Source of the DNA: Bryobacterales bacterium
GTDB lineage: Bacteria > Acidobacteriota > Terriglobia > Bryobacterales > Bryobacteraceae
DNA: 45,515 bases
Direction of reading: 5' to 3'
Assembly: GCA_003136675.1 (NCBI GenBank)
Contig: PLFE01000022.1
Span: 1 to 45,515, forward strand
A model generated the notes under the pieces. The model was not told the DNA's origin. It did no database searches and saw nothing but the letters and a program-made list of their open reading frames with translations. Below, one piece after another: positions 1 through 6,482 of this stretch. The position numbers were made by a program, and so were the translations under genes. Positions within the stretch are counted from its first letter, which is position 1, and each line of letters starts with the position of its first letter.

Positions 1-7
1 ACCGAAG

Positions 8-511
8 TTAGTTGCGGGTGCCGACGCCTTCGGTGCGGCCCGCGAGAGGCTGGACCGCAGTGCCGCCGCAGACGGCGACGCCGGTCTTCATGAGCGCGTT
101 CAGGAAGTTCTGGAGGAGCGCGTAGAAGACCTGCTCGGTAATGGGCTGCTTCCCAGGAAGGCGGAACGTTACCGGCAGTTCCTTGGAGATGCGCACGCGA
201 ACTTGAGTGGAATGGCTCTTGCCTGCGCGGTCCCGTTTGTTGCTGATGGAGATGGGCGTTTGCATGACCTCACCGGTGCGGCCATCGATATAAAACTGGC
301 AGCGCGAGAACCAACCGAGGTTCGCGGGGTCGGAGGCGTCGAACAGAAGCAGCGGCGAATTGCGATTGAGCGCCACCAAATCCATTTGGATACTGCGCTC
401 GTTGTCGCGCATTCTGCTTTCAAAGCCAGCCTGGCGCGCCACTTCAGCGACCGCCTCGGCTTCAATCTCGAGGAGGATCAACTTATGGCGACCAGCTTGC
501 AAAACCTGCAT
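8..511 (-). CDS. Hypothetical protein, 167 aa
   Basis: A complete small protein of unknown function. The frame stays open far upstream, but the 824-residue protein on the same strand ends at 549, so I place the start at the ATG at 511, preceded by a G-rich stretch (GGGGG) that could act as a weak ribosome site. It has no obvious signal peptide or membrane segment. The middle reads like a beta-rich domain (FYIDGRTGEV) and the C-terminal third has an amphipathic helix around EQVFYALLQNFLNALMKTG. It lies 37 bases behind the 824-residue exported protein and is probably co-transcribed with it. I recognise no family motif. The start is uncertain by several codons. Confidence 0.6.
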   Translation of the reverse strand: MQVLQAGRHKLILLEIEAEAVAEVARQAGFESRMRDNERSIQMDLVALNRNSPLLLFDASDPANLGWFSRCQFYIDGRTGEVMQTPISISNKRDRAGKSHSTQVRVRISKELPVTFRLPGKQPITEQVFYALLQNFLNALMKTGVAVCGGTAVQPLAGRTEGVGTRN

Positions 512-548
512 GCCCCCGTATTTTAGCAGCGCGGACGGCGTTGGGGTT

Positions 549-3023
549 TTATTTCCGCGCGAGCTGAGGGATAGCGACAAAAGCGGCGCGTCCGGTTTCT
601 TCGCCGCGCAGCCAGATATAAAGGGGCGGACCGGTGTCGGGCCGGGCAGGTAACGCGACGCGCAGCTCCTGCTTCCGCGGCTCTCCAGGCACAGGGGTGG
701 GGAGATCTTGAACGAGCACGCCATTCTCGGGGTCCCAGCCGGCGTGGGTGATCGTTTCCAGGTCGGAGCCGGTGAAGGTAGCGTCCTGGGCGTCGAATGT
801 AACGGTGTCGATCTTCGGGAGCAGGGTAACGCGGCCGAGTTCGCGTTCATTCGAATTGCCCGCGCTTTGGACTTGAGCCAGCAGATCGCAGCCGCTGGGG
901 AACACGCTGTCATCGAAGGTGATGAAGATGTGTTCCGGGCTGAGCTGGTCGAGCTTGCCGGTCTCCGGTTTGGTGGCGGGCCGCAGGACCACGCGGTCCG
1001 CGGAATCGCCGCGGCACCGCAGAGCAATGGCCACTTCAGAACTCAGGTTGTTTACTTTCAGCAGCGCGCTCAGGTAAAAAGGCGCGGGCAACTCGCCGGG
1101 TTTCAGGGCCACGCCAACGGACGCAGGCAGGGAAAGCTGCGAATCGACAATGGCGGGCCTGGCGACGGCAAGTTCGATGGCACGCGGGATCAACAGCGGC
1201 TGGCTGCGATTTTCCAGAAATGCATGGAGGTCCAAGGTTTCGCCGGCGCGCAGTTCCGGATCGGCGTGTAAAGTAAGACGGCGTTCCGTGCCATCGGAAT
1301 TAGCCTCACCGAGGGTCATTTTGATTCCGGGCGATTCCAGTTTGGCGAGTAGATTCAGGCGTTCGCCATGCAGCGTCACCGTGCAACTCTGGTCACCCCG
1401 ATTGAGGACGATGGGCAGGTTCGCGATATGGGGCGGGACGGGCAGAATCGCGATGGGCACTTCATGAGCTTTGCCATCGGGCTGGACGAATTGAAGCTTG
1501 TAATCGCCGGGATCCAAATCAATCGTGTTGATTTGAGCGTCCATGCGGTTTTGCACGCCATTCCGGAAACCATGCGGCATGGCGAACGGAATCGGGGTGG
1601 GCGTGAAGAATTTGTCAGTGGGCTTGGTGAGTTCGAGCCTGGTCACGAACTCGAAGTCGCCGCCGTCGATGGCCACCTGAACGCGTCCGATATGGGAGAC
1701 AAGGCGATCCTGCGATTCCGCCACCAGATGCGTCTTCGCAAAATCGCTCAGGTTTTGAACGTCCAAATCACCGGCGACATTGAATTCATCCCAATCCCAG
1801 TAAGCGGACAAACGGTACGGCCCCGGCTCGAGATGCAGCTTGGTCAGATCGATTTCAAGAGCATTCTCGCCAATCTTCGCGACCGAGACCGGGAAGAAGT
1901 GTGTTCCGGAGGAGACCCGCCAGTCTCGTGCGTGATCCAGATATTTCCAATCGTTCTCGGAGGCAGGTTTGACAGGCACCTCCATTTTCATTTTGGCGGG
2001 GACATCGCCAGGTCCGAGAGCCAGCGACGGGGGACCGAGATTATCAATGCGCGTGGCCCAAAGGTACGCGAGCTTGGTGTGCGGGGGGACGGCATCCCTT
2101 TTGCCGCAGAGTCCCATACCACCGCCTGGGATGGACTGCTCCAACGAAGAGCGAAAGACCGTGTTGGGGAAAACGACGGACCGCATTTCCATCAACATGG
2201 CTGTTCCGCCCGCCGCGAGACCGACCGGGGTGCCAAAGAAGAGAGCCGCCACGGAAGTGGCCATACTGACGGTCTGCCCAACGCGCTGCGAGGACTGTTG
2301 CGAGACGGGGTCATACGTTGCCATGGCGGGGTTCAGCGCGCGGAACATCGACGTCATCTGCTGGTCCGCCGGAAGCGTATGGTCCACTTGATTGGAATAT
2401 CCGTATTGCGAAGCGAAGCCCTGAAACGCGGCATTCACGCTAGCCGCGGACGTTTCGCTGCTGGAGAGCGCCTGGATCAGCGCTTCTGTTTGTGCGGTTT
2501 TTTCGGCATAGTCGGCCAGTTGGGTGACCAGGTCCTGATCCTTTGAAAGGTAGTTTTTTACCTTGGCGCGGTTCAACCCCGCGGGGCCGTAGACGAACAC
2601 AACGACGGACGTACGGCTGGGCACGCGCCATTCCGCAGGTTTACCGGCGAGCTTCGGTTCCAGCACCTCGAGCAGATCCTGATCTGGCGTGCGGTTCGCG
2701 GGTACCATGACGAGGGTCACTTCGCCCTTACGCGTTTCGCTGGCGCGGAGCAGCGGACGGTAAAGGACCGAATCGCCTTCCTCCAGACGATTGATGGTCT
2801 TCAGGGGAAGCGCGGACCCGCCGGGCTTCCGCAGGACGCGCAGGTCAACGCTGCCGATGGGCGCGCCCGCGGGACAAACGAGAGGAGGGATCGCGGCGAA
2901 AATTGGTCCAGACACTCGTCCAGACACCAGGAGGCAAAGAACGGCAACCGGGAGGCGAGGCACTCTTTTTAGTTTACGTTGTCGGTTCGGTTGTGCAGTG
3001 TTGTGCAGAATTGTGCAGTGCAC
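549..3023 (-). CDS. Large exported protein of unknown function, 824 aa
   Basis: This large protein is probably secreted or periplasmic. Residues about 20-45 form a signal peptide (basic KLKRVPRLP, hydrophobic VAVLCLLVSG, small residues before FAA). A helical Ser/Gln-rich region lies at about 150-240, and a hydrophobic Gly/Ala stretch at about 250-275 (FFGTPVGLAAGG) could be a membrane hairpin. From about 300 to the end the sequence alternates short beta-strands in several Ig-like or beta-sandwich repeats (e.g. LTLHADPELRAGETLDLHAF). No catalytic motif is evident. The GTG at 3023 has no clear ribosome site, and the first codons run through a run of TTGTGCA repeats, so the true start may be the GTG at 2963. 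It is followed 37 bases on by the 167-residue protein. Confidence 0.7.
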   Translation of the reverse strand: MHCTILHNTAQPNRQRKLKRVPRLPVAVLCLLVSGRVSGPIFAAIPPLVCPAGAPIGSVDLRVLRKPGGSALPLKTINRLEEGDSVLYRPLLRASETRKGEVTLVMVPANRTPDQDLLEVLEPKLAGKPAEWRVPSRTSVVVFVYGPAGLNRAKVKNYLSKDQDLVTQLADYAEKTAQTEALIQALSSSETSAASVNAAFQGFASQYGYSNQVDHTLPADQQMTSMFRALNPAMATYDPVSQQSSQRVGQTVSMATSVAALFFGTPVGLAAGGTAMLMEMRSVVFPNTVFRSSLEQSIPGGGMGLCGKRDAVPPHTKLAYLWATRIDNLGPPSLALGPGDVPAKMKMEVPVKPASENDWKYLDHARDWRVSSGTHFFPVSVAKIGENALEIDLTKLHLEPGPYRLSAYWDWDEFNVAGDLDVQNLSDFAKTHLVAESQDRLVSHIGRVQVAIDGGDFEFVTRLELTKPTDKFFTPTPIPFAMPHGFRNGVQNRMDAQINTIDLDPGDYKLQFVQPDGKAHEVPIAILPVPPHIANLPIVLNRGDQSCTVTLHGERLNLLAKLESPGIKMTLGEANSDGTERRLTLHADPELRAGETLDLHAFLENRSQPLLIPRAIELAVARPAIVDSQLSLPASVGVALKPGELPAPFYLSALLKVNNLSSEVAIALRCRGDSADRVVLRPATKPETGKLDQLSPEHIFITFDDSVFPSGCDLLAQVQSAGNSNERELGRVTLLPKIDTVTFDAQDATFTGSDLETITHAGWDPENGVLVQDLPTPVPGEPRKQELRVALPARPDTGPPLYIWLRGEETGRAAFVAIPQLARK

Positions 3024-3310
3024 AATGAGGCGCTTTATGAGTTGAATTGCTCGCCTTGGTAGGCCTAGATTTCAAACCAAATTTTCTCTCTATTGCGCGG
3101 ATTCTATTGTACTTACAAGAGATGCCGAGGAGCGCACGGGTGACTTTTTCCGGGGCGAGAGGCGCTTCCGAATCGCGCGGGAACCGAGATGCGGGTTGTG
3201 CAGTTCCCGCAGCGTGTGCACAACCCACTTCGTTTCCTTAGAAATGCTTTACTTGAGGGCTTTTCCTCCGGGGCGGTTGTTCCGGCGGGTTGTACAGCGT
3301 TGTGCACAAC
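2991..3310. repeat. Array of TTGTGCA / TGCACAA half-sites
   Basis: The block contains three clusters of one 7-base motif. Cluster A has TTGTGCAG at 2991, 3001 and 3011, exactly 10 bases apart, and ends in the perfect palindrome TTGTGCAGTGCACAA (3011-3025). Cluster B is a perfect 10-base inverted repeat, GGGTTGTGCA at 3193-3202 and TGCACAACCC at 3217-3226. Cluster C is TTGTACA at 3290 and, 10 bases later, the palindrome GTTGTGCACAAC (3299-3310). One-turn spacing and dyad symmetry suggest a cooperatively bound operator. A TACAAT -10-like box for the leftward gene lies between A and B. The space between the flanking genes (3024-3311) holds nothing else I recognise. Confidence 0.7.
3106..3117 (-). 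promoter_or_regulatory. Putative -10 element TAAGTACAATAG
   Basis: Read leftward the bases are TAAGTACAATAG, containing TACAAT, close to the sigma-70 -10 consensus. No good -35 lies 16-18 bases upstream. The same 12 bases occur at 44932-44943 in front of another exported-protein gene. It could start a transcript near 3099 that reads through the cluster A repeats into the 824-residue gene. Confidence 0.35.
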
Positions 3311-3311
3311 A

Positions 3312-3587
3312 CTAGTCGTACGAGGGATCGTCTGGTTCGAAACTTCCGTAGTCCTCACCGGCGTCGGGCTCTTCGTCGCCGGTTCCCATCATGCCGAGGC
3401 TCTCGACGTCGTTGTCAAGGTCCTGGCTAGTGTCGTCGCCGGTGTCCGGTTGATCGTCGTTTCCGTAAACCACGCCGTCGAGATACACGACGGCATCGAC
3501 GAGTTCATCTTCACTGAGCAAATTCAGGAGCTGGTGCGCGCGATCAAGAGGGTGCGTCGTTGCTATGGAGTCGTTATTATTTCTCAT
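3312..3587 (-). CDS. Small acidic protein, 91 aa, unknown function
   Basis: A short, very acidic protein. The start at 3587 is supported by a GGAG ribosome site 8 bases upstream, although the frame is open further upstream. The N-terminal half (TTHPLDRAHQLLNLLSEDEL) looks helical; the remainder is rich in Asp, Glu, Gly and Ser and is probably disordered. It has no signal peptide and no cysteines. Charge and length resemble small acidic binding or decoy proteins, but there is no recognisable family. It sits between the 17-base tandem repeat upstream and TTGTGCA cluster C, whose palindrome ends two bases before its stop codon. Confidence 0.6.
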   Translation of the reverse strand: MRNNNDSIATTHPLDRAHQLLNLLSEDELVDAVVYLDGVVYGNDDQPDTGDDTSQDLDNDVESLGMMGTGDEEPDAGEDYGSFEPDDPSYD

Positions 3588-3605
3588 TTTTTTCTCCGCT
3601 TCTTT

Positions 3606-3646
3606 TTCTTCTTTGCTTCGGGTTCTTCTTTGCTTCGGGTTCTTCG
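3606..3646. repeat. 17-bp tandem repeat, two full copies plus a partial
   Basis: TTCTTCTTTGCTTCGGG occurs at 3606-3622 and again without gap at 3623-3639, followed by a partial copy TTCTTCG. It lies 19 bases upstream of the start of the 91-residue acidic protein, in its probable leader. The region 3588-3857 between the divergent genes also holds a perfect palindrome GGGGTGCACCCC at 3815-3826. I see no tRNA or other RNA gene there. Confidence 0.75.
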
Positions 3647-3857
3647 AGCAGTCCCATACACCCGAATCCCGATCCCAGATTACGGGTGGTTTGTGGAGCT
3701 GGGGCTGATATCGGCCCGGTTGGTGAAGTAAAGAAAGGAGATTGGGTTCTGGATTTTTGGGTACCCGAGATGGGGAAAAGGACAACTTCGCCGAGGAAGT
3801 CCTGAGATTTCTCCGGGGTGCACCCCACTTCCGCGTCATGGAAAGAGACTGCGGGCA

Positions 3858-5864
3858 GTGAAGCGCGCATCGCTGGGCCTCGCGGTGGTTTTGGGATTGA
3901 TCCCCGACCTGGGAGCACAGAACCCCGCGCCAAAACCGATCGACCTGGGGCAGGCCAGCCTTGAAGTTTTGATGGATATCAAGGTCACCTCGGTATCGAA
4001 GAAGGAAGAGAAGCTCTCGCGCACCGCGGCTGCCATCTTCGTGATCAGTTCGGACGATATCCGGCGTTCCGGCGCAACCAACATTCCGGATCTTCTCCGC
4101 ATGGCCCCTGGTGTGGATGTGGAACAGATAGACGCCAATGCGTGGGCCATCAGCATCCGCGGGTTTAATTCACGCTACTCGGACAAAGTCCTCGTGCTTA
4201 TCGATGGCCGAACGGTTTACAATCCCACCTTCTCGGGCGTGTCCTGGGACCAACTAGAGTTACCGCTCGAGGACATTGACCGGATCGAAGTCATCCGAGG
4301 TCCGGGCGCCTCGGTTTGGGGAGCGAACGCGGTGAACGGGGTCATCAGCATTATCACGAAATCCTCCAAGGACACCAAGGGCGGGCTATTGACGGTGGCG
4401 GGCGGCTCGCAGACGAATGCGCTGGGTGAGTTGCAATATGGTGGGGCGGCGGGGCAAAGCGCGACGTACCGGGTATTCGCAAGTTACTTCGACATTGGCA
4501 ATTCGGACGCGCAGACGGGTGGGGACGCGAACGATCACTGGCAGAGGTCGCATGCCGGGTTCCGAACCGATTGGCAAGCGTCGAGCAGCGATTCGCTGAT
4601 GCTGCAAGGCGATCTATTCGCGAACCAGGAGAACCAGACCGCCGGGAGCGATATTCCAACGCTGTCTGCCCCGTTAACCCCCCAGCCACTCGGCGCAGCC
4701 GGGGGCGATCTGCTGGCGCTCTGGAAGCACACGCTCGCGGGAGGTTCCGAGACATCCTTTCGGGCTTACTTCAACAACGACAGGATCGACGACGTCGGCA
4801 CGCCCGGCAAGATGAGAACGTTCGATCTGGATTTTCAGCATCATCTCGTGGCGGGCGACCGCAACGACATTGTCTGGGGGCTCGGTGCGCGAAGCGACAC
4901 GACGGGACTCACCGCCGGTTACCCCGTTATGTTTGTGCCGCCCTACCGAACTGTGGCCCTCTTCAACGTTTTCTTTCAGGACGAAATCCGCGTCTCGAAT
5001 GCGCTTTGGTTCACCATTGGCGGCAAACTGGAGCACAACGGTTACACCGGCTTTGAAGTGGAGCCAAGCGCGCGCCTGGTCTGGGCGCCCCCCGACAAAA
5101 AATACGCCCTTTGGGCAGCGGCGTCTAAGGCCATCCGCGAGCCGTCACAGACGGACGTGGACGTCCAGGTGGATTTGGGGATGTTATCCGTTGGTCCAGG
5201 GACGGTTGAAGTGTTTCGGTTGTTGGGCAATCCGAAGGTGGAGGTGGAACAGGTTCGGGACTATGAGTTCGGGTTCCGATCGGAATTGACCAAAGCCCTT
5301 TCGTTCGACGCGGCCCTCTTCCTGAGCTTTTATCATGACCTGGAAACGCTGGAGCCGCAGACGCCGGTCATTTTGCCGGGGGTGCCTGGCGCACCCGTGG
5401 AAATCGAGATTCCTTTGCTCTACGAGAACCAGACGCATGCGATGGACTACGGAGGAGAGCTATTTCTGAACTGGAGGGCGACTTCGCGCTGGCGCATCAG
5501 CCCCGGCTATTCCTATCTTCACGCTACCTTGTCCCAGAACCCGCCGGGCCAGGGTATCAACTCAGCAACGATATCGACTGATTTTCCGCAAAATCTGGTT
5601 CAAGTCCGGTCGCTTTTCAACCTTTCGCGGAAAATGGATTTCGATCAATCGTTGTACTACACCGCGCGCTTGGCGGGCGGGGCGATCCCAGGGCATGCTC
5701 GCCTGGATGTGAGGCTGGCGCGGCGGATTGGCGAATCGGCCGAAATCAGCGTAGTGGGACAGAACCTGCTGCAGCCGCGGGCGCTCGAATATGGCAATTC
5801 CGACGGAATCGTCGGGACCGAGTCTGTGAGAAGCGTCTACGGGAAGATCACATGGCGATTCTGA
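3858..5864 (+). CDS. TonB-dependent outer membrane receptor, 668 aa
   Basis: An outer-membrane beta-barrel receptor for energised import, or for sensing, of an unknown ligand. A GTG start is followed by a signal peptide (residues 1-20, ending LGAQ). The plug domain covers roughly residues 40-170, with the typical runs TNIPDLLRMAPGVDVEQI, DGRTVYNPTFSGVSWDQL, IEVIRGPGASVWGANAVNG and ISIITK. The rest is barrel sequence, ending in a strand with terminal Phe (YGKITWRF), as expected for BAM recognition. The length is at the short end for the family. The next genes, 19 bases on, encode a YfiR-like repressor and a membrane c-di-GMP enzyme, so the receptor may belong to a signalling module rather than simple nutrient uptake. 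Confidence 0.9.
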   Translation: MKRASLGLAVVLGLIPDLGAQNPAPKPIDLGQASLEVLMDIKVTSVSKKEEKLSRTAAAIFVISSDDIRRSGATNIPDLLRMAPGVDVEQIDANAWAISIRGFNSRYSDKVLVLIDGRTVYNPTFSGVSWDQLELPLEDIDRIEVIRGPGASVWGANAVNGVISIITKSSKDTKGGLLTVAGGSQTNALGELQYGGAAGQSATYRVFASYFDIGNSDAQTGGDANDHWQRSHAGFRTDWQASSSDSLMLQGDLFANQENQTAGSDIPTLSAPLTPQPLGAAGGDLLALWKHTLAGGSETSFRAYFNNDRIDDVGTPGKMRTFDLDFQHHLVAGDRNDIVWGLGARSDTTGLTAGYPVMFVPPYRTVALFNVFFQDEIRVSNALWFTIGGKLEHNGYTGFEVEPSARLVWAPPDKKYALWAAASKAIREPSQTDVDVQVDLGMLSVGPGTVEVFRLLGNPKVEVEQVRDYEFGFRSELTKALSFDAALFLSFYHDLETLEPQTPVILPGVPGAPVEIEIPLLYENQTHAMDYGGELFLNWRATSRWRISPGYSYLHATLSQNPPGQGINSATISTDFPQNLVQVRSLFNLSRKMDFDQSLYYTARLAGGAIPGHARLDVRLARRIGESAEISVVGQNLLQPRALEYGNSDGIVGTESVRSVYGKITWRF

Positions 5865-5883
5865 TTCCGGAGGGGAAAGAGTC

Positions 5884-6411
5884 ATGGTCCTCCGGCTAAG
5901 TTTGGCCATGGTTCTGGCGGCCCAGTTCGGGGGCGACCTGCGCGCTCAGCTGGACGAATACCAGGTGAAGGCGGCTTTCCTTCAAAATTTCGCGAAGTTC
6001 ATCGAGTGGCCCGCCGAAGCTTTTTCCAGTCCGAGCGAGCCATTCACGATCTGCGTTCTGGGACAGGACCCGTTTGGCCGTTCCCTGGACGATGCCGTTG
6101 CGGGTAAGTTGATTGCCACACACCCGATCGCGGCACGCCGTATCGCGGACGCCCGCCTCACCGCAGGCTGCCAGATCCTCTATGTGAGTTCGTCTCAGCA
6201 GAAGCACGTTTTCTCCATTCTTGCCGCTGGGAAGCAAACGGGCATCCTCACGGTCGGGGAGGCGCGGGACGGCAGCCCCGAAGACGTGGTCATCAACTTG
6301 ACTCTTGAACAAGGCAAAGTCCGTTTTGAGATCAATCTGCGGAAGGCAAACGAAGAAAAGCTGCACATCAGCGCCAGGCTTCTCAGCCTGGCCACGGTGG
6401 TGCGAAAGTAG
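5884..6411 (+). CDS. YfiR-like periplasmic protein (DUF4154), 175 aa
   Basis: Probable periplasmic repressor of the membrane diguanylate cyclase encoded next. In Pseudomonas, YfiR binds the periplasmic domain of YfiN and keeps it inactive. Here a GGAGGGG ribosome site precedes the ATG, a signal peptide covers residues 1-21 (MVLRLSLAMVLAAQFGGDLRA), and the DUF4154 hallmark follows (YQVKAAFLQNFAKFIEWP, CVLGQDPFG, CQILYVS, GILTVGE, INLTLEQGKVRFEINLRKA). The YfiR fold uses cysteines for redox control; I see Cys at about 60 and 101. A strong 8-base inverted repeat with a four-base loop (GCCAGGCT/AGCCTGGC, 6373-6392) lies within the last codons. It is co-oriented with the TonB receptor and the GGDEF/EAL gene. 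Confidence 0.88.
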   Translation: MVLRLSLAMVLAAQFGGDLRAQLDEYQVKAAFLQNFAKFIEWPAEAFSSPSEPFTICVLGQDPFGRSLDDAVAGKLIATHPIAARRIADARLTAGCQILYVSSSQQKHVFSILAAGKQTGILTVGEARDGSPEDVVINLTLEQGKVRFEINLRKANEEKLHISARLLSLATVVRK

Positions 6412-6415
6412 CGGC

Positions 6416-6438
6416 AAAGCAGGCTGCCCTACTGCTTT
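6416..6438 (+). other. Intergenic hairpin between the yfiR-like and GGDEF/EAL genes
   Basis: AAAGCAG (6416-6422) and CTGCTTT (6432-6438) form a 7-base stem with a 9-base loop directly after the yfiR-like stop codon. With the 8-base hairpin at 6373-6392 it gives two stems at the gene junction, which could protect the upstream mRNA segment or reduce read-through. It lacks the long T-run of a full terminator. Confidence 0.4.
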
Positions 6439-6482
6439 TGGTAAGCCCCGCCGATAAGAAGAATACGGATGTCCTTGGGGCG

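Noticed and set aside
1368-2546. A 392-codon open frame on the plus strand opposite the 824-residue gene
   Set aside because: Basic, His- and Arg-rich composition without domains, fully antisense to a gene with signal peptide and beta-repeat pattern; typical of high-GC shadow frames.
2991-3310. CRISPR array or plasmid origin interpretation of the TTGTGCA repeats
   Set aside because: Repeat units are only 7-15 bases with no regular spacers of 30 bases, no cas genes, and no replication initiator gene nearby.
3650-3857. Cobalamin riboswitch upstream of the TonB receptor
   Set aside because: TonB receptor leaders often carry one, but I could not find the B12-box order of conserved blocks; only a GGGGTGCACCCC palindrome is present.
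6438-6482. TTG at 6438 as start of the GGDEF/EAL protein
   Set aside because: It overlaps a hairpin arm, adds 15 polar residues before the membrane segment and has no ribosome site.
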